DNA of 64,000 bases. Origin: Xanthomonas hortorum (GTDB lineage: Bacteria > Pseudomonadota > Gammaproteobacteria > Xanthomonadales > Xanthomonadaceae). Position numbers and translations under genes: made by a program. Below, piece after piece: positions 44,446 through 54,374 of the stretch (its first letter is position 1; the number at the start of each line of letters is the position of its first letter). The DNA lies in assembly GCF_024339125.1 (NCBI RefSeq), contig NZ_CP101417.1, forward strand, positions 2,615,001 through 2,679,000, written 5' to 3'. The notes under the pieces were generated by a model that did not search any database, had not been told where the DNA came from, and saw nothing but the letters and a program-made list of their open reading frames with translations.

Positions 44446-45813
44446 ATGGCGCAGGCTGGCATTGGTAACCTCGGTGGCGGGCTTGGCAAGTTCACGGAAC
44501 TTCGCCAGCGGCTGTTGTTCGTCCTCGGGGCATTGATCGTCTATCGCATCGGCTGCTATGTGCCGGTGCCTGGCGTTAATCCCGATGCCATGCTTTCGTT
44601 GATGCAGGCGCAGGGTGGCGGCATCGTGGACATGTTCAACATGTTCTCGGGCGGCGCCCTGCACCGTTTCAGTATTTTTGCGTTGAACGTGATGCCGTAT
44701 ATTTCGGCATCGATCGTGATCCAGTTGGCCACGCACATCTTTCCCGCCCTCAAGGCGATGCAGAAAGAAGGCGAATCCGGCCGACGCAAAATCACCCAGT
44801 ATTCGCGCATCGGTGCGGTGCTTCTGGCAGTAGTGCAGGGCGGCAGTATCGCGCTGGCACTGCAGAATCAGACCGCGCCGGGTGGCGCTCCGGTGGTTTA
44901 CGCGCCGGGCATGGGCTTTGTGCTGACTGCAGTGATTGCACTGACCGCCGGCACCATCTTCTTGATGTGGGTTGGCGAGCAGGTGACTGAGCGCGGCATC
45001 GGTAACGGTGTGTCGCTGATCATCTTCGCCGGTATCGTCGCAGGGCTTCCGTCGGGCGCAATCCAGACTGTCGAGGCGTTCCGCGAAGGCAATCTGAGCT
45101 TTATCTCGCTGTTGCTGATCGTCATCACCATCCTGGCGTTTACGCTGTTTGTGGTGTTTGTCGAACGCGGACAGCGGCGTATCACGGTCAATTACGCGCG
45201 TCGCCAAGGCGGCCGCAATGCCTACATGAATCAGACCTCGTTCCTGCCGTTGAAGCTCAACATGGCAGGCGTGATTCCGCCGATCTTCGCATCCAGCATC
45301 CTGGCATTCCCGGCGACGTTGTCGATGTGGTCGGGTCAGGCAGCATCGGGGAGTGGCGTGGGTTCGTGGCTGCAGAAGATCGCCAACGCGCTTGGACCTG
45401 GTGAGCCAGTGCACATGCTGGTGTTCGCTGCACTGATCATCGGCTTCGCGTTCTTCTATACCGCGCTGGTGTTCAACTCGCAGGAAACTGCCGATAACCT
45501 CAAGAAGTCCGGTGCATTGATTCCGGGTATTCGTCCGGGCAAGGCCACTGCGGATTATGTGGACGGCGTGCTGACGCGTTTGACTGCGGCTGGTTCGTTG
45601 TACCTGGTGATCGTCTGCCTGTTGCCGGAAATCATGCGCACGCAGCTCGGCACCTCGTTCCACTTCGGTGGCACCTCGCTGCTGATTGCGGTGGTAGTGG
45701 TGATGGATTTCATTGCGCAGATCCAGGCGCATCTGATGTCGCACCAGTATGAGAGTTTGCTGAAGAAAGCCAACCTCAAGGGCGGCTCGCGCGGCGGTCT
45801 GGCGCGCGGTTAA
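44446..45813 (+). CDS. secY: Preprotein translocase subunit SecY
   Basis: Pore subunit of the Sec translocon, 455 residues and ten membrane helices. Plug region [23 protein letters not shown] after helix 1, the cytoplasmic C4-C5 loops with [18 protein letters not shown], and C-terminal [10 protein letters not shown]. Partners: secE at 17310 in this window. Last gene of spc; rpmJ, which often follows secY, is absent here. Confidence 0.98.
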   Translation: MAQAGIGNLGGGLGKFTELRQRLLFVLGALIVYRIGCYVPVPGVNPDAMLSLMQAQGGGIVDMFNMFSGGALHRFSIFALNVMPYISASIVIQLATHIFPALKAMQKEGESGRRKITQYSRIGAVLLAVVQGGSIALALQNQTAPGGAPVVYAPGMGFVLTAVIALTAGTIFLMWVGEQVTERGIGNGVSLIIFAGIVAGLPSGAIQTVEAFREGNLSFISLLLIVITILAFTLFVVFVERGQRRITVNYARRQGGRNAYMNQTSFLPLKLNMAGVIPPIFASSILAFPATLSMWSGQAASGSGVGSWLQKIANALGPGEPVHMLVFAALIIGFAFFYTALVFNSQETADNLKKSGALIPGIRPGKATADYVDGVLTRLTAAGSLYLVIVCLLPEIMRTQLGTSFHFGGTSLLIAVVVVMDFIAQIQAHLMSHQYESLLKKANLKGGSRGGLARG

Positions 45814-46039
45814 GTGGTACACTAGAACTTCATTACGTGAAGACGGCCTGGTTCCCGGGCCACGATCTTCCGATCAGAAGGGCGGCTCGCGCGACGTCTC
45901 GCGCGCGGGTGTGACGAGGTGGTCCTGTGCGGGAGTAGTACAGGCGATTCGGAGAAGTTTTCTGGATCAACATCGTCCGGCGCCGGAGCGAGGGCACACT
46001 CCCCACGCCGGGTCCATGGAACTTTCTGGTTCCACGGGC
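45814..46039 (+). other. secY-rpsM gap without rpmJ
   Basis: No gene found; in particular no 37-38-codon L36 ORF. A GAAGA..GGCC/GGCC..TCTTC hairpin (45839-45870) is a candidate secY terminator without T-run. Further short palindromes occur at about 45932-45950 and TGGAAC/GTTCCA (46017-46034). A TACACT hexamer at 45818 lacks a -35. Confidence 0.5.
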
Positions 46040-46068
46040 TTCAAAGCAATCCGAGGCCTTGCTACAAT
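46040..46068 (+). promoter_or_regulatory. alpha operon promoter
   Basis: -35 TTCAAA (46040-46045), 17-bp spacer, -10 TACAAT (46063-46068). Expected start near 46075, giving a leader of about 72 bases before rpsM. Confidence 0.65.
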
Positions 46069-46083
46069 TCCGAGTTCACTTTT

Positions 46084-46137
46084 GATCCATCCTGCCGGAT
46101 GGCGCCTGGGCGCTGTCGGGCCATCACTCAGTTGGAG
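46084..46137 (+). promoter_or_regulatory. Candidate S4-responsive rpsM leader
   Basis: Two exclusive folds are visible. CCATCC-tgcc-GGATGG (46087-46102) competes with GATGGC (46098-46103) pairing to GCCATC (46120-46125), and GCGC/GCGC at 46102-46113 adds a third helix. The ribosome-binding TTGGAG starts at 46132. In E. coli S4 represses the alpha operon through a pseudoknot at this place; the analogy is inference. Confidence 0.45.
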
Positions 46138-46146
46138 AATCGCGTC

Positions 46147-46503
46147 ATGGCGCGTATTGCAGGCGTCAACCTGCCAGCCCAGAAGCACGTCTGGGTCGGG
46201 TTGCAAAGCATCTACGGCATCGGCCGTACCCGTTCGAAGAAGCTCTGCGAATCTGCAGGCGTTACCTCGACCACGAAGATTCGTGATCTGTCCGAACCCG
46301 AAATCGAGCGTTTGCGCGCCGAAGTCGGCAAGTATGTCGTCGAAGGCGACCTGCGCCGTGAAATCGGTATCGCGATCAAGCGACTGATGGATCTGGGCTG
46401 CTACCGCGGTCTGCGTCATCGTCGTGGTCTCCCGCTGCGTGGTCAGCGTACCCGTACCAACGCCCGCACCCGTAAGGGTCCGCGCAAGGCGATCAGGAAG
46501 TAA
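46147..46503 (+). CDS. rpsM: 30S ribosomal protein S13
   Basis: Head protein contacting P-site tRNA and L5, 118 residues starting [19 protein letters not shown] and ending in a basic tail ([17 protein letters not shown]). First gene of alpha; ATG 46147, with the upstream in-frame extension rejected as leader. Confidence 0.98.
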   Translation: MARIAGVNLPAQKHVWVGLQSIYGIGRTRSKKLCESAGVTSTTKIRDLSEPEIERLRAEVGKYVVEGDLRREIGIAIKRLMDLGCYRGLRHRRGLPLRGQRTRTNARTRKGPRKAIRK

Positions 46504-46513
46504 GGGATAGATC

Positions 46514-46906
46514 ATGGCAAAGCCAGCAGAAAAGAAAACGAAGAAGAAGATCAAGCGCGTCATCACTGACGGCGTCGCTCACGTCCACGCTTCGTTCAAC
46601 AACACCATCATCACCATCACCGATCGCCAGGGCAATGCGCTGTCGTGGGCTACGTCCGGCGGCGCCGGGTTCCGTGGTTCGCGTAAGTCGACCCCGTTCG
46701 CTGCTCAGGTTGCCGCCGAAAAGGCTGGCCGCGCTGCGCTCGATTACGGCGTGAAGTCGCTGGAAGTGCGTATCAAGGGTCCGGGTCCGGGCCGTGAGTC
46801 GGCCGTGCGTTCGTTGAACAACGTGGGCTACAAGATCACCAACATCATCGACGTGACGCCAATCCCGCACAACGGGTGCCGTCCGCCGAAGAAGCGTCGC
46901 GTCTAA
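46514..46906 (+). CDS. rpsK: 30S ribosomal protein S11
   Basis: Platform protein, 130 residues, with [15 protein letters not shown] and the C-terminal [18 protein letters not shown]. An Asn-Gly pair (HNG) near the end is the site of isoaspartate formation in relatives. Confidence 0.98.
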   Translation: MAKPAEKKTKKKIKRVITDGVAHVHASFNNTIITITDRQGNALSWATSGGAGFRGSRKSTPFAAQVAAEKAGRAALDYGVKSLEVRIKGPGPGRESAVRSLNNVGYKITNIIDVTPIPHNGCRPPKKRRV

Positions 46907-46920
46907 GGGAGCGATAAGAA

Positions 46921-47547
46921 ATGGCTCGTTATATCGGTCCTACCTGTAAGCTCGCCCGCCGCGAAGGCGCCGACCTTTCCCTCAAGAGCCCGGCGCGTGC
47001 GCTGGACTCCAAGTGCAAGCTTGAGCAAAAGCCCGGCCAACACGGCGCGGCTCGCAAAGGCAAGCTCTCCGACTACGCTACCCAGCTGCGTGAAAAGCAG
47101 AAGGTCAAGCGCATCTACGGTTTGCTGGAACGTCAGTTCCGCAACTACTACAAGAAGGCCTCGACCAAGAAGGGCAACACCGGCGAGAACCTGCTGCAGC
47201 TGTTGGAAACCCGTCTGGACAACGTCTGCTATCGCATGGGCTTTGCCGTCACCCGTCCGGCCGCGCGCCAGCTGGTGTCGCACCGTGGCGTGCTGGTCAA
47301 TGGCAAGTCTGTGAATCTGGCTTCGTACCAGATCAAGGCTGGCGATGCGATCACGTTGTCGGAAAAAGCACAGAAGCAGCTCCGCGTGCAGGAAGCCCTG
47401 ACCGTGGCTGAGCAGCACGACATGACGCCGTCGTGGGTCGAAGTCGATTCGAAGAAGTTCAGCGGCGTGTTCAAGGCTGTTCCGGATCGTGCCGACCTGC
47501 CTTCGGATATCAACGAAGCGCTGATCGTCGAGTTGTATTCGAAGTAA
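46921..47547 (+). CDS. rpsD: 30S ribosomal protein S4
   Basis: 16S assembly initiator and likely alpha-operon repressor. 208 residues; S4 RNA-binding domain with [21 protein letters not shown]-terminus lacks zinc-binding Cys pairs of the C+ type (only Cys10 and Cys32 are seen). Confidence 0.98.
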   Translation: MARYIGPTCKLARREGADLSLKSPARALDSKCKLEQKPGQHGAARKGKLSDYATQLREKQKVKRIYGLLERQFRNYYKKASTKKGNTGENLLQLLETRLDNVCYRMGFAVTRPAARQLVSHRGVLVNGKSVNLASYQIKAGDAITLSEKAQKQLRVQEALTVAEQHDMTPSWVEVDSKKFSGVFKAVPDRADLPSDINEALIVELYSK

Positions 47548-47600
47548 TTCACATTGGAGAGCCTCCGGCACCGCCGGAGGTTCGCAGGAGACCCCGCAAC

Positions 47601-48599
47601 ATGACGGTTACCGCCAACCAGGTTCTGCGCCCCCGTGGTCCGCAGATCGAACGTCTTACCGACAATCGCGCAAAGGTCGTGATCGAGCCCTTGGAGCGCG
47701 GTTACGGGCACACGCTGGGCAATGCCCTGCGTCGTGTGCTGTTGTCGTCGATCCCGGGTTTTGCGATCACCGAGGTCGAGATCGATGGCGTGCTGCACGA
47801 GTACACCACGGTCGAAGGGCTGCAGGAAGACGTGCTTGACGTCCTGCTCAACCTGAAAGACGTGGCGATTCGTATGCACAGTGGCGATAGCGCCACGCTG
47901 TCGCTGTCCAAGCAGGGTCCGGGTACGGTCACTGCGGCCGACATCAGGACCGATCACAACGTCGAGATCGTCAACGGCGACCATGTGATCTGCCACCTGA
48001 CCAAGGACACGGCGCTGAACATGCGCCTGAAGATCGAGCGTGGCTTCGGCTATCAGCCGGCTGCCGCACGTCGTCGTCCGGACGAAGAGACCCGTACCAT
48101 CGGTCGTCTGATGCTGGATGCGTCGTTCTCGCCGGTGCGTCGCGTTGCCTATGCCGTGGAAGCTGCGCGTGTGGAACAGCGCACCGACCTCGACAAGTTG
48201 GTGATCGATATCGAAACCAACGGCACGATCGATGCCGAGGAAGCCGTGCGCACTGCCGCCGACATCCTTAGCGATCAGCTGTCGGTGTTCGGTGATTTCA
48301 CCCACCGCGATCGCGGTGCGGCCAAGCCGGCTGCCAGCGGCGTGGATCCGGTGCTGCTGCGCCCGATCGACGACCTCGAGCTGACAGTGCGTTCGGCCAA
48401 TTGCCTGAAGGCCGAGAGCATCTACTACATCGGCGATCTGATCCAGAAGACCGAAGTGGAGCTGCTCAAGACCCCGAATCTGGGCAAGAAGTCGCTCACC
48501 GAAATCAAGGAAGTGCTGGCACAGCGCGGCCTTGCACTGGGCATGAAGCTGGAGAACTGGCCGCCGGCCGGTGTCGCTCAGCACGGCATGCTTGGTTAA
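47601..48599 (+). CDS. rpoA: DNA-directed RNA polymerase subunit alpha
   Basis: 332 residues. N-terminal dimerisation domain ([19 protein letters not shown]) and C-terminal domain ([29 protein letters not shown], then [13 protein letters not shown]) that contacts UP elements and activators. Start ATG 47601 after GGAG; an in-frame upstream extension is inside rpsD and rejected. A strong terminator follows although rplQ comes next. Confidence 0.98.
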   Translation: MTVTANQVLRPRGPQIERLTDNRAKVVIEPLERGYGHTLGNALRRVLLSSIPGFAITEVEIDGVLHEYTTVEGLQEDVLDVLLNLKDVAIRMHSGDSATLSLSKQGPGTVTAADIRTDHNVEIVNGDHVICHLTKDTALNMRLKIERGFGYQPAAARRRPDEETRTIGRLMLDASFSPVRRVAYAVEAARVEQRTDLDKLVIDIETNGTIDAEEAVRTAADILSDQLSVFGDFTHRDRGAAKPAASGVDPVLLRPIDDLELTVRSANCLKAESIYYIGDLIQKTEVELLKTPNLGKKSLTEIKEVLAQRGLALGMKLENWPPAGVAQHGMLG

Positions 48600-48609
48600 T
48601 GTGTCAAGG

Positions 48610-48642
48610 CATGGGCGTCTTCGGGCGCCCATGTTTGTTTTT
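48610..48642 (+). terminator. Terminator between rpoA and rplQ
   Basis: CATGGGCG-tcttcggg-CGCCCATG followed by TTTGTTTTT, 10 bases after the rpoA stop. Intrinsic-terminator form inside an operon that is usually continuous. The next 140 bp before rplQ hold no gene. Confidence 0.82.
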
Positions 48643-48779
48643 CCACATCGACGGGCCAAAGCCCGCGGTGACATCCGGTCAAAGGACGGCCGGCTCGGAC
48701 CAACCGCAGTCCATTCAACAGCGCCAGGATGGCGACAACGTCTCTCAAGCAGTCTCAACATTCTTAGGAAATCACACTC

Positions 48780-49163
48780 ATGCGTCACCAGAAATCCGGT
48801 CGTAAGTTCAACCGTACCAGCGCGCACCGCGAAGCCATGTTCCGCAATATGGCCGCTTCGTTGTTCAAGCACGAGCTGATCAAGACCACCTTGCCGAAGG
48901 CCAAGGAACTGCGTCGCGTCGCCGAGCCGCTGATCACCATCGGTAAGGTCGATGGCGTTGCCAATCGTCGTCTGGCGTTCGCGCGCCTGCGCGACAAGGA
49001 AGCAGTGGGCAAGCTGTTCGTCGAGCTGGGCCCGCGTTACGCGACCCGTCCCGGCGGCTACCTGCGTATCCTGAAGGCCGGCTTCCGTGCCGGTGACAAT
49101 GCGCCGATGGCGTATGTCGAACTGGTCGACCGTCCGGTCGTCGCCGAGGAAGTGGCCGAGTAA
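48780..49163 (+). CDS. rplQ: 50S ribosomal protein L17
   Basis: Tunnel-exit protein, 127 residues starting [25 protein letters not shown]. It is 180 bp after rpoA with a terminator between, so it either depends on read-through or on its own promoter, which I could not place. A bidirectional terminator follows. Confidence 0.98.
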
Positions 49164-49190
49164 TCGGATCGCTGCTCGCAAAGATTCCTG

Positions 49191-49218
49191 AAAAAGCCCG
49201 GCTAGCGCCGGGCTTTTT
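49191..49218. terminator. Bidirectional terminator after rplQ
   Basis: AAAAAGCCCGGC-tagc-GCCGGGCTTTTT, a perfect 12-bp symmetrical hairpin with A- and T-runs. Marks the end of the ribosomal protein supercluster. Confidence 0.93.
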
Positions 49219-49475
49219 CATTGGTGCGTCGAACGTGATTGCGTTGACGACAGCGGTGCGTATGGCGGCGTAATGACAGCGTCGCGCAGTCGCCAGATGC
49301 CGGGTCGGTGCTGCTTTGCTGCTGGATGCGATCACGGGCGGGTGTTGTCTTGATGCTGTCAGGCAGATACGCGCTGTGTGCTTGGCGCCCTCCGAGCCGG
49401 CAGACGCAGGCTTGCGTGGTCATGGCGGCGGCGATGGCAGATAATCCATGACTCGATCCTAGGCAAGCGGTAACG
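49219..49475. other. Intergenic region before dsbB
   Basis: 257 bp with no supported gene. The only promoter-like pair I see for dsbB is TGGTCA-17-GATAAT ending at about 49446, and it is weak. Confidence 0.4.
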
Positions 49476-49994
49476 ATGAATCCATTTCGTTGGGGTTTCC
49501 GGGCACAGTTTCTGCTGGGCTTTCTTGCATGCGCAGGATTGCTTGCCTATGCGATCTACGTGCAGCTGCATCTTGGGCTTGAACCATGCCCGCTGTGCAT
49601 TTTCCAGCGCATCGCATTTGCGGCACTGGCGGTGTTTTTCCTGCTGGGTGCGTTGCATGGGCCACGCGCTGCGGGCACGCGCAAGCTCTATGGTGTGCTG
49701 AGTTTCATCGCTGCCGGGGTGGGCATGGGTATCGCGTCGCGGCATGTCTGGGTGCAGGTCCGGCCCAAGGACATGATGTCGTCGTGCGGGCCGCCGCTGA
49801 GCTTTCTGAGCGAGACGATGGGGCCGTTCGAAGTGTTCCGCACCGTGCTGACCGGCACCGGCGATTGCGGCAATATCGATTGGCGCTTTCTGGGCCTGAG
49901 CATGCCGATGTGGAGCATGCTGTGGTTCGTGGCGCTGGCGCTGTGGGCGCTGTATGCCGGGTTCAAGCAGCGCGGTCAGCGCAAGTTGTTCTAA
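49476..49994 (+). CDS. dsbB: Disulfide bond formation protein B
   Basis: Inner-membrane quinone reductase that re-oxidises DsbA. 172 residues, four membrane helices. The two periplasmic cysteine pairs are present: Cys38/Cys41 in EPCPLC and Cys104/Cys131 in SSCGPP and GDCGNIDW. Short distance (43 bp) to the next gene suggests cotranscription with the DAHP synthase. Confidence 0.95.
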   Translation: MNPFRWGFRAQFLLGFLACAGLLAYAIYVQLHLGLEPCPLCIFQRIAFAALAVFFLLGALHGPRAAGTRKLYGVLSFIAAGVGMGIASRHVWVQVRPKDMMSSCGPPLSFLSETMGPFEVFRTVLTGTGDCGNIDWRFLGLSMPMWSMLWFVALALWALYAGFKQRGQRKLF

Positions 49995-50037
49995 CCGTTC
50001 CGGCAATGGCCGGCGCCCGAGATTTCTGGAGTTCACG

Positions 50038-51429
50038 ATGTCCGCTTCCCTTCATCCGTCCGTCAACGAGGCAGACCAGTGGTCGCCGCAGAGTTGGCGC
50101 CAGCGTCCGGCGCTGCAGATGCCGACCTACCCGGACGCAGCTGCGTTGGAGCACACCTTGGACGAGTTGCGGCAGCTGCCGCCGCTGGTGACCTCGTGGG
50201 AAATCTTTGCGCTCAAGCGCCAGCTGGCCGAGGCCCAGGAAGGCAAGCGTTTTCTGCTGCAAGGTGGCGATTGCGCGGAGAATTTCAGCGATTGCGAATC
50301 GGGCACGATCTCCAACCGCTTGAAAGTGCTGCTGCAAATGAGCCTGGTGCTGGTGCACGGCCTGCACCTACCGGTAGTGCGCGTAGGACGCTTTGCCGGG
50401 CAGTACGCCAAGCCGCGTTCGGCCGACACCGAAACCCGCGACGGGGTGACCTTGCCGAGTTATCGCGGCGATGTGATCAATGCGCCGGCGTTCACCGAAG
50501 CGGCGCGCATACCGGATCCGCGCCGCATGATCACCGCGCATTCGCGCTCGGCGATGACGATGAATTTCGTGCGCGCATTGATCGACGGTGGCTTTGCCGA
50601 CTTGCACCACCCCGAATACTGGAATCTGGATTGGGTGGGCTATTCGCCGCTGGCGGCGGACTACCAGAAGATGGTGTCCTCGATCGGCGATGCGGTGCGC
50701 TTCATGGAAACCTTGTCCGGGGCGGAGGTGTACAACCTCAATCGCATCGATTTCTACACCTCGCACGAGGCGCTGTTGCTGCCGTACGAGGAAGGCCTGA
50801 CCCGGCAGGTGCCGCGCCAGTGGGGCTGGTTTAACCTGAGTACGCATTACCCGTGGATCGGCATGCGCACCGCTGCGCTGGATGGCGCGCATGTTGAGTA
50901 CTTGCGTGGCGTGCGCAATCCGATCGCGATCAAGGTCGGGCCGTCGGTGCAGCCGGACCAGCTGTTGCGCTTGATCGATGTGCTCAATCCGGAAGACGAA
51001 CCCGGCCGCCTGAGCTTCATCCATCGTATGGGCGCGGCCCAGATCGCCGAAAAATTGCCGCCGCTGCTGGATGCGGTCAAGCGCGATGGACGGCGTGTGC
51101 TGTGGGTGTGCGATGCAATGCACGGCAATACCGAAAGTACCGGAAATGGCTATAAAACAAGGCGTTTCGACAATATCCGCAGCGAGGTGGAGTTGTCGTT
51201 CGATCTGCACGCGGCAGCCGGGACGCGGCTGGGCGGTGTGCATCTGGAGCTGACCGGCGAAGACGTCACCGAATGCACGGGCGGCGCGCGCGAGTTGACT
51301 GAGCGCGATCTGGAGCGCGCCTATCGTTCCAGCGTGGATCCACGCTTGAACTACGAACAGTCGCTGGAAATTGCGATGGCGATCGTGCGCAAGCAACAAC
51401 AGGTGGTGGCGCAACCGCTGGGCGCGTGA
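50038..51429 (+). CDS. 3-deoxy-7-phosphoheptulonate synthase, class II
   Basis: First enzyme of the shikimate pathway (PEP + erythrose-4-phosphate to DAHP). 463 residues, class II (plant/AroA-II type) rather than the E. coli AroFGH type. Motifs: LLQGGDCAENF, RVGRFAGQYAKPRS, HRMGAAQIAEKLPPLL and the metal/substrate block VCDAMHGNTEST, with HLELTGEDVTEC near the end. ATG 50038 with TGGAG upstream. A TCATGCCGC/GCGGCATGA hairpin at 51455-51474 follows. Confidence 0.95.
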   Translation: MSASLHPSVNEADQWSPQSWRQRPALQMPTYPDAAALEHTLDELRQLPPLVTSWEIFALKRQLAEAQEGKRFLLQGGDCAENFSDCESGTISNRLKVLLQMSLVLVHGLHLPVVRVGRFAGQYAKPRSADTETRDGVTLPSYRGDVINAPAFTEAARIPDPRRMITAHSRSAMTMNFVRALIDGGFADLHHPEYWNLDWVGYSPLAADYQKMVSSIGDAVRFMETLSGAEVYNLNRIDFYTSHEALLLPYEEGLTRQVPRQWGWFNLSTHYPWIGMRTAALDGAHVEYLRGVRNPIAIKVGPSVQPDQLLRLIDVLNPEDEPGRLSFIHRMGAAQIAEKLPPLLDAVKRDGRRVLWVCDAMHGNTESTGNGYKTRRFDNIRSEVELSFDLHAAAGTRLGGVHLELTGEDVTECTGGARELTERDLERAYRSSVDPRLNYEQSLEIAMAIVRKQQQVVAQPLGA

Positions 51430-51454
51430 TTTCAATGTGCGTATGACGTGATGC

Positions 51455-51474
51455 TCATGCCGCTTGCGGCATGA
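51455..51474 (+). terminator. Hairpin after DAHP synthase gene
   Basis: TCATGCCGC-tt-GCGGCATGA, 9-bp perfect stem; no T-run. Lies 26 bp after the stop and 41 bp before the MscS-type gene. Confidence 0.45.
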
Positions 51475-51514
51475 TCCTGCAGCCATCCCTCTTTCCCCCC
51501 ACAGGAGGAACGGT

Positions 51515-52642
51515 TTGACTGCCGATTGGAACGTCATCCGCGAATACGCAATCCCGCTTGGTGCCTCGCTCTTGGCGGGCATCGTCGTCTGGTCGTTGAT
51601 GCTGTGGCTGTTTCGCCGCATGCAAGGCCGCGACTATCGCCGCGCACGCATCATTCGCGTGGTCACCCTGCCGGCTGCCTTCATCCTGCCGTTGCTGTTT
51701 CTGGGCATCGCCACCGAGGCGACGCCGCTATCGGGCAAAGGCCTGGCAGCGGTGCAGCATCTGTTGCATGTCGGCATCGTCGGCTGCGTGACCTGGTTAT
51801 TGGTACGCGCGGTCGCTGCCGGTGAGATGGCAATTCTGCGCAGCAACCCGATCGAGGTGTCCGACAACCTCACCGCACGGCGTATCCAGACCCAGACCCG
51901 TGTGCTGAGCCGGGTGGTGATGGGCGCGGTGATCCTGCTCGGTATCTCGGTGGTGCTGCTGACATTTCCGCAGGTGCGCCAGATCGGCAAGACGCTGCTG
52001 GCCTCGGCCGGCATCATCGGGCTGGTGGCCGGTATCGCGGCCAAGCCGGTATTCGGCAACTTGATCGCCGGTCTGCAGATCGCGTTGACGCAGCCGATCC
52101 GGCTGGACGATGTGGTGATTGTGGAGGGCGAGTGGGGCCGCATCGAGGAGATCGGTAGCTCGTATGTGGTGGTGCGGATCTGGGACGAGCGGCGCATGGT
52201 GGTGCCGTTGACCTGGTGGATCGAGCACCCGTTCCAGAACTGGACACGCAGCAGCGCCGATCTGCTCGGTACCGCGTTCCTGTGGCTGGATTACCGCACC
52301 CCGATCGCGGCGGTGCGCGCCGAGCTGGAGCGCATCTGCAAAAGCGAGCCGCTCTGGGATGGGCGCGTGTGCGTGACCCAGGTGACCGAAACCAGCGAGA
52401 GCACGATCCAGGTGCGTCTGCTGGTGAGTGCACGTAATTCCGGCGATGCGTTCGATCTGCGCTGCATCGCGCGTGAGCGCATGATCGACTTCCTCACCCG
52501 TGAGCACGCTTACGCACTGCCAAGGATCCGCGCCGAGATCGCGGCGCAGGAGAAACCGCCGGTGCATGCAGCCGAGCCGATCGCCCAGGAGAGCGTGCGC
52601 TCGCCCGGTGCCGAAGACGGCGAGCCTGCGACTACGGTTTAG
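51515..52642 (+). CDS. MscS-family mechanosensitive channel
   Basis: Probable small-conductance mechanosensitive channel or related ion channel in the inner membrane. 375 residues from a TTG start at 51515, chosen because AGGAGG lies 6 bp before it; a longer ORF from 51464 has no such site. Four to five membrane helices come first, then the MscS pore helix and beta domain (LLASAGIIGLVAGIAAKPVFGNLIAG, LDDVVIVEGEWGRIEEIGSSYVVVRIWD and VVPLTWWIE). The 3' end overlaps the convergent amidase by 11 bp. Confidence 0.9.
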   Translation: MTADWNVIREYAIPLGASLLAGIVVWSLMLWLFRRMQGRDYRRARIIRVVTLPAAFILPLLFLGIATEATPLSGKGLAAVQHLLHVGIVGCVTWLLVRAVAAGEMAILRSNPIEVSDNLTARRIQTQTRVLSRVVMGAVILLGISVVLLTFPQVRQIGKTLLASAGIIGLVAGIAAKPVFGNLIAGLQIALTQPIRLDDVVIVEGEWGRIEEIGSSYVVVRIWDERRMVVPLTWWIEHPFQNWTRSSADLLGTAFLWLDYRTPIAAVRAELERICKSEPLWDGRVCVTQVTETSESTIQVRLLVSARNSGDAFDLRCIARERMIDFLTREHAYALPRIRAEIAAQEKPPVHAAEPIAQESVRSPGAEDGEPATTV

Positions 52643-54284
52643 GCACTGTCACCGGCACCGGCACGGCCGTGGACGCAGCGGCCGGTGCGCTCGGCGCATA
52701 GCTGGGCGCAAAGCGCGCCTTGCTGCGCTGCTCGTAGGCGTAGGTCAGTTCGATCAAGCGCGGCTCGCTCCAGGCGCTGCCCATGAACAGCAGGCCGAGC
52801 GGCAGGCCCTGGGTCTGCCCCATCGGCACGCTCAGGCTGGGATAACCGGCCACCGCGGCGGCGCCGTAACCGGCGCCGGGAAAGGTATCGCCCTTGACCA
52901 GATCGGTGACCCAGGCGGCGCCGGTGGTCGGTACGATCAGCGCATCCAGGCGATGGGCCTTCAGTGCGGCGTCGATGCCTTCGGGCCCGGCCAGTCGCTT
53001 GGCGGTGGCGTGCGCAGTGAGGTACGCGGGGTCTTCCAGGCCAGGTGCCGCCTGCGCTTGCTCGAACAGCTCCTGCGCGAAGTAGGGCATCTCGCGCTGC
53101 GCATGCGTGCGATTGAAGGCGATTAGCTGTTCCAGGCTCGACACCGGTGCGGCGTGGCTGCGCAGATAGGCATTCAACCCGGCCTTGAATTCGACCAACA
53201 ACACCGTCTGCTCAGCGGCATCCCACTTGCCATCGGTGGCCAGGCTGGTTTCGATGACCGTAGCACCCGCTGCACGCAGGCTCTGCAAGGCGCGATCCAG
53301 TGCTGCAGCAATGGCGGGATCTTCGCGCAGCGGGTTGCGCAACAGGCCCAGTCGCGCGCCACGCAAGCCATCGGGTTTGAGGTGCGCGAGATAGTCCGGC
53401 GTTGAAGACGGCGCATCGCGTGTGGCCGGATCCTGCGGATCGGGTGCGGCGATCGCCTGCAGCACTGCAGCAGCATCGGCCACACTGCGCGTCATCGGGC
53501 CGGCGGTGTCCTGGCTGGCCGAGATCGGGATGATGCCGTCGCGGCTGATCAGGCCCACGGTCGGTTTGAGTCCGACCAATCCATTTACCGAAGCCGGGCA
53601 GGTGATGCTGCCATCGGTTTCGGTGCCGATGCCGACGGTGGCCAGGCTAGCGGCGATCGCCGCGCCGGTGCCGGCACTGGAGCCGCAGGGATTGCGATCC
53701 AGCGCGTAAGGATTGCGGGTCAGGCCGCCACGCGCGCTCCAACCGGAGCTGGACTTGGTGGAGCGAAAATTGGCCCACTCACTGAGGTTGGTCTTGCCCA
53801 GGATCACCGCGCCGGCCGTGCGCAGGCGCTGCACCTGAAACGCATCGCGGCTGGGCTTGAAATCGGCCAGGGCCAGCGAGCCTGCGCTGTTGACCATCGG
53901 CACAGCATCGATGTTGTCCTTGAGCAACACGGGAATGCCATGTAACGGGCCGCGCACGCGACCGGCGCGGCGTTCGGCGTCCAATGCGCGGGCATCCGCT
54001 TCGGCCTGCGGATTGAGTTCGATCACCGAGTTGAGTTTGGGGCCGGCGCGATCGATCGTAGCGATGCGCTGCAGGTATGCACGCGTGAGTGCCAGGCTGT
54101 TGGTCTTGCCGGAAGCCATACCCGCCTGCAGACCGGCGATGTCGGCATCGGTCAGATCCAGTTGCTCGGCGGTCGGTACATTCGCATCTACCTGTGTCAG
54201 GCCGTCAACGGGCGCAGGGCCATCGGCATGCGCACAGCCGCACAGCGCAAGCAATAGCGCAAAAGACAAGGTGGTGGATTGCAT
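52632..54284 (-). CDS. Exported peptide-amidase-like amidase
   Basis: Amidase-signature enzyme of 550 residues. Lys122 (LLKDNID), Ser202/203 ([11 protein letters not shown]) and the nucleophile Ser226 ([12 protein letters not shown]) form the Ser-cisSer-Lys triad. The signal sequence ends ALCGCAHA, which could be a lipobox or a signal-peptidase I site. The sequence around the active site and the ending [23 protein letters not shown] closely resemble the Stenotrophomonas peptide amidase that removes C-terminal amides from peptides, so that activity is more likely than tRNA amidotransfer. No gatB or gatC is near. Confidence 0.88.
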   Translation of the reverse strand: MQSTTLSFALLLALCGCAHADGPAPVDGLTQVDANVPTAEQLDLTDADIAGLQAGMASGKTNSLALTRAYLQRIATIDRAGPKLNSVIELNPQAEADARALDAERRAGRVRGPLHGIPVLLKDNIDAVPMVNSAGSLALADFKPSRDAFQVQRLRTAGAVILGKTNLSEWANFRSTKSSSGWSARGGLTRNPYALDRNPCGSSAGTGAAIAASLATVGIGTETDGSITCPASVNGLVGLKPTVGLISRDGIIPISASQDTAGPMTRSVADAAAVLQAIAAPDPQDPATRDAPSSTPDYLAHLKPDGLRGARLGLLRNPLREDPAIAAALDRALQSLRAAGATVIETSLATDGKWDAAEQTVLLVEFKAGLNAYLRSHAAPVSSLEQLIAFNRTHAQREMPYFAQELFEQAQAAPGLEDPAYLTAHATAKRLAGPEGIDAALKAHRLDALIVPTTGAAWVTDLVKGDTFPGAGYGAAAVAGYPSLSVPMGQTQGLPLGLLFMGSAWSEPRLIELTYAYEQRSKARFAPSYAPSAPAAASTAVPVPVTVPKP

Positions 54285-54374
54285 TGATGGTCTTCCCCGG
54301 GGACTGTTCGCAGGCTAACGGCGCTGCGTCGGGGTGACAACGTGTAGGACGTACCCGCAGACGGGCAGGGTGCG

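Noticed and set aside
44140-45822. 560-codon ORF antisense to rplO-secY
   Set aside because: Shadow ORF; secY on the plus strand has clear membrane helices and motifs.
47229-49181. 650-codon ORF antisense to rpsD-rpoA-rplQ
   Set aside because: Spans three real genes on the other strand; no start signal or domain.
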